Shown here in pieces: positions 22,401 to 33,429 of a stretch of DNA of 64,000 nt. The stretch spans positions 233,820,503 to 233,884,502 of the forward strand of contig NC_073692.1 in assembly GCF_029784155.1 (NCBI RefSeq), read 5' to 3'. Both the position numbers and the translations under genes were made by a program. Source of the stretch: Uranotaenia lowii. Lineage: Eukaryota > Arthropoda > Insecta > Diptera > Culicidae. Each line of letters starts with the position of its first letter. Position 1 is the first letter of the stretch. The notes beneath the pieces were generated by a model, which saw only the letters and a list, made by a program, of their open reading frames with translations, was not told where the DNA came from and did not search any database.

Positions 22401-22854
22401 ATCCGTATTGCTGTACGGGTGCGAAACTTGGTGCACATATGCGGTAACGACGCGAAAACTGCAAGTATTTGTAAACCGCTGCCTGCGGAATATCATCCGC
22501 GCTTGGTGGCCTGGCAATTGGATCTCGAATGAGGAACTACATCGCCGGTGTCATCAAAGGGCGCTAGAAATCGAGATTCGGGAACGTAAGTGGAGATGGA
22601 TTGGGCACACGCTGCGAAGAGATGAAAACGAGATTTGCAGAGAGGCGCTAGATTGGAATCCAGAAGGTCATCGAAGAAGAGGCAGACCCAGAAATTCGTG
22701 GCGGCGAAGCCTAGCCGCTGAAATCCGAACTGTCGACGAGAATCTTGACTGGGACCAGGTGAAGACGCTGGCTCCGGATCGTCAACAGTGGAGGTCTTTT
22801 ACCACGGCCCTATGCACCGGAGGATCGGCGCGGGATCATTAAGTAAGTAAGTAA
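19440..22854 (+). mobile_element. Full-length RTE-clade LINE
   Basis: 3,415 bp, from TGGCTGGTAAACGG to a short tail of TAAG units directly after the stop codon. It is flanked by an exact 13-bp duplication (GTTCGATTCAAAT at 19427-19439 and 22855-22867), so both ends are defined. A single long ORF, a near-absent 3' UTR and a tetranucleotide tail fit the RTE clade. The second copy at 46970-50718 begins at the same 5' base, confirming that this one is not 5'-truncated. Nothing in it looks broken. Confidence 0.9.
19735..22842 (+). CDS. RTE LINE polyprotein (endonuclease plus reverse transcriptase)
   Basis: 1,035 residues with no stops. It performs target-primed reverse transcription: the endonuclease nicks target DNA and the reverse transcriptase copies the element RNA there. 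Endonuclease motifs in order: TWNVLTL (about residue 60), LSEVRW, CYAPTD, HLGDFNAKIG and SDHHLVLGE. Reverse transcriptase motifs: FVDFEKAFDRLNHE, RQGCILSPLLF and LADDIVLLA (catalytic Asp pair). The C-terminus carries RKWRWIGHTLRRDE and a basic tail. The ATG at 19735 is the first in frame; a later in-frame Met (MKTRTRLGTWN) sits directly before the endonuclease and could be the real start. In insect gene sets such ORFs are often mislabelled as craniofacial development protein 2-like. Confidence 0.92.
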   Translation: MRLPPAKSKMAAPSRDRDFRLTTYCSRFEIVTESERNDRPGTLATTFSMKTRTRLGTWNVLTLAQQGKLEQLAREASRLKLEILGLSEVRWPNTGEHKTQSGQVLLYSGIRGEHTTRERGVGFLLSPQAYAALIRWEPINERITVARFRTRVRNLTMVQCYAPTDVADLQEKEQFYSQLNSVVERIPKGDIQIHLGDFNAKIGSDNQDLERIMGRHGLGQMSENGELFVEFCGNNNMVIGGSLFPHRPAHKVTWVSRDGRTENQIDHICISRKWRRSLLDVRNKRSADIASDHHLVLGEIRLRVARVQRREEKVGCRYDVRRLENPEVKRAYVEQLESRASELPTDGTVEEQWCGIKNAFITTSHGTLGKVCGRRSEWMSDETWRMVDDRRKAKVGIEQACTGSAKAAARLRYAELEKAVKRACRRDKRAWTNSLAEEGERAAANGDIRLLYDISRRLSGARTNARMPLKDRAGQLLTDRTDQLKRWTEHFEQLFRVTNSDGQQNLQLEAPTVSRINGVNSEAPSLAEIEAAIKNMKSNKAPGIDCIPAEMLKADPALSAQMLHRLFADIWDTATFPADWMQGILVKVPKKGDLTECGNWRGITLICTTLKVLCKVILNRIQEKIDATLRRQQAGFRSGRSCVDHITTLRIILEQINEFQDSLLLVFVDFEKAFDRLNHENIWAALRRRGVPENLVHLIEAQYEAFSCKVLHDGVLSEPIPVTAGVRQGCILSPLLFLIVMDEILIGSIDCAPNRGLPWNPSTMEQLNDLDLADDIVLLAQTQPDMQSKLDDLTESSKAAGLKVNVGKTKSMEINTGNPSSFMVAGQQVEKVECFQYLGSQITPDGGTRKDIETRIRKARFAFASLRNIWRSRQISLRTKIRIFNSNVKSVLLYGCETWCTYAVTTRKLQVFVNRCLRNIIRAWWPGNWISNEELHRRCHQRALEIEIRERKWRWIGHTLRRDENEICREALDWNPEGHRRRGRPRNSWRRSLAAEIRTVDENLDWDQVKTLAPDRQQWRSFTTALCTGGSARDH

Positions 22855-23164
22855 GTTCGATTCAAATCTTTTGCAACGCTTATGAATTTTGAAAACTTTC
22901 TTTCTGCTCTATGGAAATTAGTGAAACCTTAATTATGTCAAGTTTTGCTATCGTTTCGAATTTAACTTAAAATTTTGCTTACAGCTTGCTGTTGATAACT
23001 AAACTTGCTTATCTTTTGCTATCAAATAGAAATTATTGCAGCCTTGATGATGCCTAGTTTTGCTATACTTAATTTTTCAACAGCTAATTATGCTCTTAGT
23101 TTGCTGTTAACACCTTTTTTGGTCTCAGTTTGCTATCGATTTTGGCATCAGAGTCTGCTCGGGT

Positions 23165-24599
23165 GGCAAACATAATAGCTCCGGATTTTTTTTTTGCGCC
23201 TGTAGTTCCGTAGCTGAAACGACGAAGAGGAAAGAATGTTCTTTGAGATGGAAATGTAGGTAGCTGACGTTGATTTTCAATATTTCTGAGAGATAGGCCG
23301 GTGATTAAAATTTCCTAGAACCATGAGTAGGTATGGTTAGAAAAAATTCTTTCATAGTTTCATGAAACTTTGAAGAATTAATAACTGAAACATTTTTGCT
23401 TTTCCATTTGGCGTATTGCCAAAACTGTGTTTCGTTGACTCTACTAGATTCACGAATTAAAACCACATCTTTGACAAGAAAAGCTAAAATATAGCACACA
23501 GTGCCATTCCTAAGGATCGGTTTCATAGGAAGATTACTGCACTGTACTGAAGTTTAGAATTCACGGAATTCGCATCCGGAATGAGTTCTCGGTATGTCCA
23601 TTCTGAATGGTATTCCAGATTCAAAAAGGACGTCTGTTCGATATCTTTGAATTAAGTTTATCATTCCATCTCGAGATGTTGCGTCATGCTGTGCCGAGGA
23701 TTCAACTGTAACCCCTTTTCAAAAATTGGTCTTCATCGTAGCAAGCACCGCGCCTTCCAAAACATCGAAGCAAGCTTAGAAGTTCGGTGTTAGTTTTAAC
23801 ACCAGAATCAATAAACGTGGGCGTTATTTTCGAACCACCATTTAAACGTCCCTCAAGCCACATTCTTGTCCAGCAAAATGGTTTCTTACATTTAAATTTC
23901 TTCAGTAATTTTTCATCTCTACTTTACATTTCGCGGTTGTGTGAACCTGCCGGGACGGTGCAACGGGCTGACTGCCACATTTACGGTGGAAAGTATTTTA
24001 AAATCGGATTATCGGAGCCTTTCTCTTTCAGTGGTAACAACTTTTTTTCCTCTTCCTCCTCTATAGGTTCCGGAATTAAGTTGCTCTTTTACGCCCCTCT
24101 TGGAGGACCAAGTGCACAGTGCAGTGCAGTGGCATGTTTGCAGCTCGGCATCTTTAATGAATTTCCGCATAGCTGTTGCATAAATCCTGGCTTCTTACGA
24201 AAGTTTTCCCCGAGCGCACAGCACAGCACTGAGCTGCGGCGGGAAATCTTTGCTTCCAGCGCTTTGATAACTTTCGTCTTGCGTACACAGCCACAGACAG
24301 ACCGTGAAATGTGGCCAGCAGTTTGGTCGTTCTATTTTGTAGTAAATTTTTTATGAGAAGATTTGTGACCTAATATCAGGCTTCCTACTATTTTTGGTGA
24401 GTACTTAATCTATGAGTATTTTTTCATTTTTTTTTTGGCTAAGACACATCGTTGAAGTGTTGTTATCACTCATAATTTTTACTACTCGCAGTGAGGCTTT
24501 CAGCTCGGTGTTAGGAATACAAATGATGCCGCTGTTTACCATCATGGCTTAAGAATCTATAAAAAAATCGCAATCATAAATCTAATATATATCAATGAA
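23165..24599. other. Unassigned sequence, partly GC-richer
   Basis: No convincing gene. A plus-strand frame at 23787-24356 is open for 189 codons but its product is compositionally odd and matches nothing I know. The stretch 23930-24330 is less AT-rich than its surroundings and could be an old exon or 5' region. Confidence 0.3.
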
Positions 24600-25060
24600 T
24601 GTTTGTCTGTCTGTCTGTTCCCTATAGATTCAAAAACTACTGAACCGATCATTGTAAAATTTGATATGTAAGAGTTTTTAGGGTCGGAGATGGTTTCTGA
24701 AATACTTTCAAACCACTCAAGGAGAGGAGGCTCCCAAACAAAAATAATAAAAAAATGACACAATTCGCACAATTTTCGAAAACTTCTGAACCGATCAACG
24801 TTAAGTTGGATGTGAAGCCGTTTTCAAGACCGGGAATGGTATGTATAATAATTTCAAACCCCTTCCAAATCCAAGGGGGTCTCCCATACAAAATAGACCA
24901 AAATTTTACACAATTCGGACAACTTTCGGAAACCTCCGATAAACGTGAATTTTGGTGTGTAGCTGTTTTAAGGACCGAGTAGGTTTCTATAATACTTTCA
25001 AACCCCTCCGAATCCAAAAGGGGGTCTCATAGAAAATTTAAAAAAAAAATTACAAAATTT
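24600..25060. repeat. Tandem repeat of about 140 bp, dispersed-repeat family
   Basis: Three diverged units, each with a GAACCGATC-like motif (or a decayed form of it), then a TTTCAAACC...CC block and a CTCCCAWACAAAA block (units near 24600-24750, 24755-24895 and 24896-25040). The array begins after a (TGTC)n stretch at 24603-24618. The inverted, single-unit relative lies at 46440-46510. Sequences of this type occur widely in insect genomes; the autonomous parent is not identified here. Confidence 0.6.
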
Positions 25061-26603
25061 CAACAATCCTAGAAGGGTGTTTGTTAAATATTGATAAACG
25101 TTAGCGTTTTGACATAATTAGATGATTTATTTAATTGAAAAATAATTTTAAACGAAATAAAATGATATATTGTATTGATAGACGCATCCTATTTTAATGA
25201 ATGAAGACTCTCATATTCAATAAATATAATATGCCTCTATTGAAATACTCCTCCCGCTTTAAAAAAGGGCAATTTTTTTTGATTCTCAGGGTAATCTAGA
25301 AGCTCAGATGCCACCAAAAGTAGTTCGCTTTTGAATATTGTCGAAATTAATTTGATAGGAAGTTTATTTTAATTGTAATAATCCTAACGAACTTATTTTT
25401 CCCCATGAAAGAGGTAGCAAAGCACTCCGGGTCAGCTAGTAAATAATAAAAAAAAAAAAGAAAAGTTTCAAATCAATGCGTTTTTCGGTAATTCATTAAT
25501 AAATTATTTAAAATGCTGTTTCTTATTCTGAATTAGAAATTTGCATGAAATCTAGTCTAATTTTCAAAGTTGAAATCTCTTTGTTCGGAACACCATAAAT
25601 CCAAACCAGACCAAACTATTGAACTTAAAAGAATTTATTCATAACACATTGTTGATGTTTGAATTTAATTCAAGAGGACCAGTGACCAAAGTCAGAGATA
25701 AAATCATATTCAAATTCATTCAGTTATCAGAACAAAATGTTTTTAAAGTTGATTTTGAGTTCACAATACCAACTTTATATTTTTAACTAGCTGATTTTAC
25801 CCGGCCTTGCTCGGGTTCACATAAAATATAAATCAAATTGAGTCGTTTGAATTTAAAAAAAATGGAAGCTTTATATTCATCATTATAAGAAATGTGTAAG
25901 TCTTTTTAAATTTTCTTTTGAGATTATTTACTGTGTTTATCGTTTCACTGCGTTTATTCGTTTCATTTCGTCTTATTATTTTCCTCTTTCAATGATAAAA
26001 TTGTTATTTATTTTTCCCATCCCCCATCTAATCCAAATCTCTTACTTTTCAAGATGGTTCCCTGTACAATGGTAAATTCAAGTTTTAATTTTACACTGTT
26101 TTGTGAGTACTTGTTCTTAAATGTTGAAAGTTTCACTAACAGTTTTTTTGACGTTATCGAAAACAAATCATTTTAACAGAATTCACCATTATGATGTCAT
26201 GGTTTTATTTCAATGTTTCTATTCTTGGACAAAACCATCCCATTAATTATTGTGGAGAGTAATCAATGTTAAAATTTGTAGCTATCAAACGGTTGCAGTA
26301 CCAAACGGTTCTACAATAAGTCTTCTCAAAATTGGATGGCAGAATTGAACACATTGATAACGAAAAATAACTCAAAATTTTAAATTGGCCAATGGTTTTG
26401 ACATGTATAAAACTATAAATCTCAGATTCAATTGACTTATAAATTTTCTAATCCCCCGTTTAAATTCCTCAACGGCTTTCAAAGTGTTGAAATCAAAGCC
26501 TTCAGCTTTTAAATTTTAATCTTATTATTTTTTCTATGAGGGATTCTAAAAATATGAAAATAATTTGTTCATAAAAGCTGGAATTTATGAAAACCTGTTC
26601 AAT
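25061..26603. other. AT-rich sequence with fragments of a CTAGCTGACCCGG-type repeat
   Basis: No gene seen. At 25405-25440 the sequence ends GGGTCAGCTAGT, and at 25790-25815 the opposite orientation begins ACTAGCTGATTTTACCCGG; a third copy, ACTAGCTGACCCGG, is at 61540. These look like ends of one dispersed repeat family. Confidence 0.45.
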
Positions 26604-26607
26604 AGCT

Positions 26608-27855
26608 TGTAACTATGCATGAGACAATCACAAATAAGATCGAAGAGTGGCGGAGCATACATGACCCTTTCCTCCGACCACAGAACGACCGGGTTCGAGG
26701 TGAACAAAAAGAAACAGCACAGCAATTAACTCTAAACTTACCGCGTTACTCCCAAGTTAACAAAATAAAGAATTACAGATAACATTTACTTATTTATTAG
26801 TTTTTTTTTGTACTTACTCTAGGGTTAAAACTTATCCTCTATGTGTATGTGTGTGTGTAATCGTGTGAAGTCTATCCCACGGCGGACGAATCTCGGTGTT
26901 GCCTATCCGGATAGGATCAAAGCTGCGAGTTGCGACCCCTTCTGGGTCTCTTCCACCCGTTTGGTACGCCGCTTGACTTTTATGCAGTAACTTGCATCGA
27001 AAACCACAAGCCTACGAGCACCAGAACAATCGTTTAGTTTCTTCCCGGGTCATTTAAAACGAATACCCATCTTACCGATCTCTAAATTCTCCCACTTCAC
27101 TGTATGGTCGCGACCTTTTTTAACTCGCTCTATTGCTGCTGAACTGTGAAAAGAAATTCGTTTCTGCTTTGGCGTAAGTTGGCTACCCTCATTTCATCTC
27201 ACTTACTTTGCCCTTGACAAAATGGAGTTTGAACAAACTTTCAAGGAGCCGCGCTCAGTATCTGTAAAACGTCTTCACTTCGCGCTTGATCAGCAACAAT
27301 AGAACGAGAATATCTGTTGGACCCCTGCACCAGCTCGATTGTGTTCGTCAATTCAGAATTGAGTGCCTCGAACTAATTAGTTCGATCATGTTCTTGACGT
27401 TGGGAGTCCTACCTGGTTGCCAGATGATGTTCTTTAGAACTTACGTGAATCGGTGGGCGTAGATCGGATGTCGGGCAAAATGTGTTAATTTGCTCATGAC
27501 ATTGTTTTGAGATTGTTGTTTTGAGTTGCATTCCGGTATTGTAGTTTGTCGACAACTCGATCGGCTGTTTTGTTTTATTCATTTGTTCTATATTGGGTGC
27601 TCATATTTTTGGCGTTCCTCCAGTGCGCACGGGCGGAGCCTATGCACGGCGTATGCGCACGATCAGTTGGCTATTGACAACAACCGATCTAGATTTGGGC
27701 CTAACTGTGTGTTGTTCTGTTGTGAAGTGTAATGATAAAGATGTTACAATATTTTTCAGTCTGCGACTCTTGTTTTGCCTTTGGGAGGGACAATAACCAT
27801 TTCCGAGGACGGCACTTCTCCCCCTATGCCGATTGTGACTTTGGAGCAGGTCACA
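26608..27855 (-). repeat. Element A 3' LTR
   Basis: 1,248 bp; read leftward it follows a purine tract GGTGTGGGGGTAT (27856-27868) that would prime plus-strand DNA synthesis. It is a match to 43136-44383 except for one visible substitution. Within it are a (TG)n run near 26845 and the terms expected of a promoter-bearing LTR, but I did not define the transcription start. Confidence 0.94.
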
Positions 27856-27868
27856 ATACCCCCACACC

Positions 27869-28346
27869 AAATGGCAGTAGTTTGATCGGAACGAAGTTAC
27901 AGTCAAACTGCTGACACCGGAGCCAACCTCTTTCTCATTTTATAACTGAACCATTCATAAGTGTACCCTGGCGTCCTGTTGACGAATGGGTGATTTTGTA
28001 AAGTCATAGTTGACTCACTCGCTTGGAACTATTTATTTATTTATTTATTTATTTTTAGATTTGTTTTTTTTTTGTTTTTGTTTTTGTTTTTTTTTGTTTT
28101 TTTTTTGTTTTTTTTTTGTTTTTGTTTTTTTTTGTTTTTGTTTTTAAAGTAGTAATAACATTTAAGAGCATTCATTTCACATGATTCTATAATGTATAGT
28201 TTTTTGTTTATAGATTCTGAGATAACTCCAAGAGTTCAATTGCCGTTCAAAACTATCAGTTTGGATGTACTGTCACTATCTATTTTAATTTTTTTTTTAT
28301 ACACTCTACAGATTCCCTTCTCATTTTTTTTGTCAACTTGACAGGC
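27869..28346 (-). other. Element A 3' untranslated region with poly-T/G tract
   Basis: Non-coding sequence between the integrase stop and the purine tract. At 28020-28150 it is a simple-sequence tract of TTTA and then TTTTTG/TTTG units (CAAAAA on the coding strand). No envelope frame. Confidence 0.7.
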
Positions 28347-29617
28347 TTATTCCGGAATTAGATCTTGAGCTGCGAAAACTCCTAAATGGCGCCCTTCTGT
28401 ATCTTGAAGCTCATATGAGGAAGCGCCTCGTTTCGCCACTACCTTGCACGGAACATAAACCGGACCCAACTTCGCAGCGTAGTTCTCACTCGCGTTGGAT
28501 AGCTTGAAATTTTTTTTGTACACATTTTGTCCTATCTCAAATGTTACCGGCGTTCGTTTGTGTTTGGAGTCATATTGATTTTTATATTTTTCAAATTGCT
28601 TTTGATTGTTTTGAACCACTTTGTCATACAACGGTCCGATCACCTCACGCCTATGCTCAACGAATAAATCACTTGAGGACTCACCAGTTTGGTTATCATG
28701 ATGATCTGTCCCATTCGCAACAGCTTCATAACCGTGCACAATATAGAAAGGAGTGAATCCTGTTGAGCTATGTTTAGAATTGTTTAGTGAAAATTCAATC
28801 TGAGGCAATTGAGAGTCCCAAATTTTGTGGTCATGCATGCAGTATGTTCTGATGCATGCCAAGATCACTCTGTTTACTCTCTCTACTGGGTTGTTTTGGC
28901 AGTGACGCCTACTGTTAAGAAAGTGATGGACTTTGAATTTTTGCAACAAATTTTGAAAGGAATTTGACGTGAAAGTAACCGCATTGTCCGATATGATCAC
29001 CTCTGGTGCCCCATATCTTAAAAACCATTCGTTTTGCATGACCCGTGTTAAATCTTCTCCCTTGATTTTCTTAACTGGGAACAGCCTAACGTATTTTGAA
29101 AATATATCGAGAACTACAAGAAGATCCGTATTACCCCACTTGCTTCTAACAAATCCGCTCAGAAAATCTACTGCAATCATCTGGAACGGTTTGCTCGCAT
29201 TCTTTTGCTCTCCCATTGGAGGTACCGTTGGAATTGTGGAATATTTCGATTGTTTACATTTCTGACATTTAGCTAAAATATTTTTGATTTGCTTTTTCAT
29301 TTTTGGCCAGTAATATTTCAAACGAATTCTTTCAAAAGTCTTTTCAGGTCCAAGATGCATCAGCTTATCATGTTCTTCTTCAATCAAATCCTTCGATTTG
29401 TCTGGTGGCACAACTAACTTCCACTCAAATCTACCATCTTCCAAGTTTGAACGAGTCGAAATGAATTTATATAAATTATCATCTTCAACTTTAAAATTTT
29501 GATATGTACTCGGATCACTTAAGACTTTGGTCTTCAAATCGTTGAACCATGTTGATGTCGTGTCAGAGAAAATTGCGCACACTGCCCTGCTTAAAGTGTC
29601 ACACACAATGTTATCAC
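28347..29617 (-). CDS. Element A integrase (C-terminal part of split pol)
   Basis: The 3' half of A pol. It carries a zinc-binding HHCC region (HDKLMHLGPEKT... then CQKCKQ) and a DDE catalytic core with Asp in MIAVDFLSGF, Asp in IISDNAVTF and Glu in NPVERVNR. The end is GRHLGVFAAQDLIPE. At 29617 the frame meets the target duplication of element B; the two pol halves are in phase once B and one copy of the duplication are ignored, so only the insertion interrupts this gene. Ty3/gypsy is secure; a lineage such as Mdg3/Blastopia is only suggested by the NPVERVNR form. Confidence 0.9.
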
Positions 29618-29622
29618 GACCT

Positions 29623-30028
29623 TGTCGGAAACATCCATTTTACTTAAACCGTCCATCACTTCCAAAACTACTTTTCAGAATGATCTATCAGCGTTCCTCC
29701 GTTCGTGTTCTTCTTGCTTTCTCGCTCTTCCTCTTTTCAGAGCAACCCGGTTCTATCCTCTCTCATTCTCCCTTGGCAAGAGTCATGCAACGGGTAACGC
29801 TGGCTATTTTCGTTAAACGAAATGATTTTCTCGCTGGCACAACGGGAAGATTATGCACTCAAAGAAATGTTAATACAACTTAACGAATCATGCACTCAAA
29901 GAAATGTTTCAATTAAAATTATTAAATTTCCAATATTCCATCCTGTTTTTTTTAATTCCATTTTTTTTTTATCTATCGTTAATTTATTTTATGATTATTT
30001 TCTCTTTTAATCTCTATTGTTCTCTACA
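29623..30028 (-). repeat. Element B 3' LTR
   Basis: 406 bp; on the coding strand it begins TGTAGAGAACAATAG and ends GGATGTTTCCGACA. It is identical by eye to 37284-37689. Confidence 0.95.
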
Positions 30029-30132
30029 TTGCTCCTCTTCTCTACAACTCATACAGAAGAATGTAAATTTAAAATCAAGTTGGGTAAAGTTGCTAAAAAA
30101 ATCATCAACTGGAATTTTCTTTGATTCGTTCA

Positions 30133-31574
30133 TTAATTAAAAATGCAATATACGAATTTGTCACTGAATCGAGCTGGGCGCAAAAGATTTCCCCGATTTC
30201 TCAAGTTGTGCATCAAAGGGTTTGGCAGCTCAGCCTCATTAGGTTGCATCTCTGCGTCAAGCTCCTCGTTGTCAGTTGCACTTTCGGTAGCCGACATTTC
30301 GTCACCTCCAGAAATCTTCTTGACATCCTGTACGTTGCGTGAGTATAAGATCCCATTTTTGCTCATCACTGCTACCTTTGCACCTTGCCTAGCTGCTACT
30401 TGATATCGGTCCGCCGAGAAATTTGGGTCGGTTTTTGTTTTCTTATTGTTTGCTAATTTTACAAAATCTCCTACCGCAATGTTAGATTCCTTAGCTCCTC
30501 GGGTAGCATCAGCATACTTTTTGCTGTCTAGCTTTGTCCGTGCGTCACGTTCGCGTATTTCGATTCTGTCCAATTCATTTTTAGACGTTTCCTTCCAAAG
30601 GCAAGGGAATACCCCTCTATATTTTCTACCCACCATTAACTCAAATGGTGTTACCAACAACCTAGAGTGCGGCACTATCGTGTTGTGATTGTGAACGTAC
30701 TCGTTCATAGCCGCTTTCCAATTTCGTTTCTCGATTCTTGCGGCTGATATCGCTTTTATCACACCTTGATTCTGGCGTTCAACCGCTCCATTCGATTGAG
30801 GGCTCAAAGGGATGGATTTTCTTATCTTCACACCCTTTTGCTCCCAAAACGTACAGAACGTAGCGCTTTGGAACGGTGGCCCGTTATCGCTTTGGATAAT
30901 CTTTGGTAGGCCCCAGAGTTTAAATAATTCACTGAGAGCTGAGTTTGTCGATTCTGCGTCAGTTTTCCTCATCTCAACAACCGAAAGGTATCGGGAATAT
31001 GTATCGATAACTATTAAGAATTCGCCCGATCCTGTCCCAGGTAGCGACAGGAAATCAATTTGGAGTATCTCCCAGGCTTCATTGGGTAACTCCCTGCTTG
31101 ATAAAGGGACTGGTGGATCTTTTCTTGCTAGCATCGTGCAGGTATCGCAACCTTTCACAAATTTAATGGCTTCAGCTGCCATTCCTGGCCACCAGAAATA
31201 CTCGCGAAGTATGCGCTTCATAGCAACTTCGCCAACATGGCCACTGTGCGCAGATCCTAATGCTTTTTGTCGAAGTGCTACTGGTAGAACGATTCTTTCA
31301 TCCTTAGATATCAGTGATCCGACGCTGTGAAGATTGTTTTTGTGGCATTCGAACTTTCTTAATCCTTCAGGCCAGACTCCAGAATGTAGCGCCTCTCGGA
31401 TTTGGCTTATTTCCTCATCTTGATCTGCTGCTAACTCAATTTCACCCAGTGTGATTTCCATCGTTCCGACGTCTAGGGCGAACAAAAAATTCCCTTCATT
31501 TTCTTCCTCGAAAGGTGTATCACTCTGAGTCTGTTGAATGAGCCTCGACAGAGCATCGGCTACGTTCTGCTCAC
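30133..31574 (-). CDS. Element B integrase exon
   Basis: The last pol exon. It begins after the acceptor at 31575 with EQNVADALSRL, the sequence that normally closes the RNase H/linker region of Ty3/gypsy pol, then an acidic linker, then integrase. Zinc-binding residues lie in HSGHVGEVAMKRI and CDTCTMLARK. The DDE triad is Asp in LQIDFLSLPG, Asp in IIQSDNGPPF and Glu in GAVERQNQG. The stop is at 30133, about 90 bases before the purine tract, so there is no room for an env gene. No ATG stands at the exon start, so it must be reached by splicing or from the upstream frame. Confidence 0.9.
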
Positions 31575-31655
31575 CTGAAATATTGTTTTTGATTATTTGG
31601 GAAGCTCAAATAAATACTTAGGTATATGTTCACGTGTTTTGTTTGGATTTCTTAC
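31575..31655 (-). other. 81-bp intron in element B pol (RNase H to integrase)
   Basis: Donor G|GTAAGA at 31656/31655 and acceptor AATATTTCAG at 31575. The interval contains an in-frame stop (after KSKQNT). Skipping it restores the conserved VTG-EQNVADALSR run across the junction with no frame change. Size and signals are those of a typical short insect intron. Confidence 0.82.
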
Positions 31656-33429
31656 CCGTAACTCTTTTGATTTTCATATCATATGGTTGGAGTCGCAGTG
31701 CCCACGCTTCGGCTCGTGTAACCGCTCTTTTACCAATTCTATGTTGGCCGTTGAAAATAAATTCATTGGCCTCTGAATCAGTACGGACAACAAAAGAACG
31801 GTTCAACAGGTAGAATGAAAACCGTTCTACGCCCCATACTACTGCTAACGATTCTCTATGTGTTTGAGGATATCGTTTCTCTGTGGGGGTAAGGGCCTTA
31901 GAAGCACAGGCGATGATACGAGGAATATCTTGGTTATTGTATTGGGCTAAAACTGCACCTAATCCAATCGGTGATGCATCGACAAACAACTCGATGCGAT
32001 CTGTAGGGGAATAGTATCCTAGTTTTTTTATAGTATTTAACGCTTCTTTCTTGAGGTATGAGAATTCTTGTTCATGATCATTTGTCCAGACGAAATTATC
32101 TGCTCTTGCTAAATTGCGAAGATGTTCGGTTTTGGTAGCTCGGTGAGTTATAAACTTATCCGCAAATGTTATGGTTCCTAAGAAACTTTTCACTTCAGCG
32201 CAGGATTCTGGTCTTCTAAATTTTTTGATGGCGTCTAACTTTTCGTCTTCCACTTTCCAACCCGAGTCGGTAAGTGTGAAACCAAGGAACTTTACTCCTT
32301 GGCTTCGGAAAACGGATTTACTATAATTTATTCTGACGTTGTGTTCTTTGAGTTTCGCCATAGTCATTTCTAAGTTGCGATCGTGTTCGTCTATTGTTTT
32401 CCCATAAACGAGAATGTCGTCCAAGTAGTTCTTAGATCCTGTACAACCTTCCAAGATTATTCTTTGCATTGCTTCTTGGAAGATATCTGGGGAGTTAGTT
32501 AGGCCAAATGGAAGTCTTTTACATCTGAACATACCGAATTCGGTAAAGAAATTTGTCAGATGTCTCGAACTTTCGTGAATTTCTATGTGAAAGAAAGCGT
32601 TTTCTAAGTCAATGGTTGAAAACCATTTAGAACCATTGAGTTCCGATAAAATTGCCTCTAAGGTAGGCATGGTGAATGGTGACCTTTTAATATATTGATT
32701 TGGACCTCTCAGGTCAATGACTAAGCGAATGTCGCTGTTTCCTTTTGGAACCACTATGACAGATGAACAAAAGGCCGTATCCATATCATTCGTTACTCTT
32801 TCAATTATATCGGCTGAGATAAGTTGATTAATCCGTTCTTCCACTAGCGGCTTCAGAGCTATTGGTATGTTGACAAATATATTCCTACAAGGTGGTCTAG
32901 TTTTATCATAGTCGATTTTAACGGGCGGTATGTTAAATTTCGGGAACGGTTCGTTGGAGGCTATCATAGCTATTTCGCCAGCTTCTATCCTGAAGTTTAG
33001 TTGGTCTCTTTGATTTGATACTGGAACCTTTAGTCCTAGTTGAAGCACGCTGTAACGTTGAGCTGTTGGACGACTCAACAAGCATCGATGCTCTCGTACT
33101 ACGAAAAATTTTTCAATGAAAACGGGTCGATCTTTCGAAATAAAAAGTTGTGCCTCGAAGGTGCATCTAATCGGTATCGTATCAGAAGTCGCATATGCTC
33201 TGAGCGTTGTGCTTGATTTTTGAGAAATATTCAGTATCTTTTCTTTATATGTTCTGTTTTCCATCAGGTCGAAATATACATCCTCCGTGACTGTGTTAAC
33301 CTGCGCACCCGAATCAATCAGAAATGTGCAGGTCATACCAGCTATTTTCGCTACTATCGATCCATCTTCTATCCCTGGTCTTATTGCCACTGTAGATATT
33401 GATTTGTGTTCAGCTTGAGCGAATTCCAT
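31656..33429 (-). CDS. Element B pol: protease, reverse transcriptase, RNase H
   Basis: Starts at the ATG 33429-33427 directly after a TTTTATCAG acceptor; a second in-frame ATG lies four codons upstream. Protease motif FLIDSGAQVNTV near residue 40. Reverse transcriptase with LRGPNQYIKRSPF, FSTIDLENAFFHI, RLPFGLTNSPDIFQ and the catalytic YLDDILVYG. RNase H has Asp in ELFVDASPIGLGAVL, Glu in THRESLAVVWGVE and Asp in VVRTDSEANEFIF. The frame ends in the intron unless spliced. It differs from the broken plus-strand copy by only a few substitutions. Confidence 0.9.

Larger units (their letters stand above)
16411..23164. mobile_element. Remnant DNA element with imperfect inverted ends, host of an RTE insertion
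   Basis: The left end (from 16411, CCCGAGCAAACTTTTATGG) and the right end read on the other strand (from 23164, ACCCGAGCAGACTCTGATG) match over about 40 bases with some mismatches. Both flanks inside are packed with short motifs such as TTTGCTATC and AGCAAA (16430-16830 and 22920-23150). No target duplication is clear and no transposase is visible. The 3.4-kb RTE at 19440-22854 is inserted inside. The inverted ends could also be two separate insertions of a small family in opposite orientation. Confidence 0.45.

Noticed and set aside
21180..22517. 445-codon antisense frame over the RTE reverse transcriptase (and 469 codons at 46903-48312 over the second copy)
   Set aside because: Shadow frames of the RTE coding sequence; the same antisense frame appears at both copies because the sense genes are homologous.
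23787..24356. 189-codon plus-strand frame
   Set aside because: Compositionally unlike a protein domain, with no motif and no splice or polyadenylation context.
30812..31330. 172-codon plus-strand frame over the integrase exon
   Set aside because: Antisense shadow of a clear integrase.
28347..31485. Envelope gene of an errantivirus type in A or B
   Set aside because: Searched between integrase stop and 3' LTR: about 490 bp in A and 105 bp in B, with no frame of suitable size.
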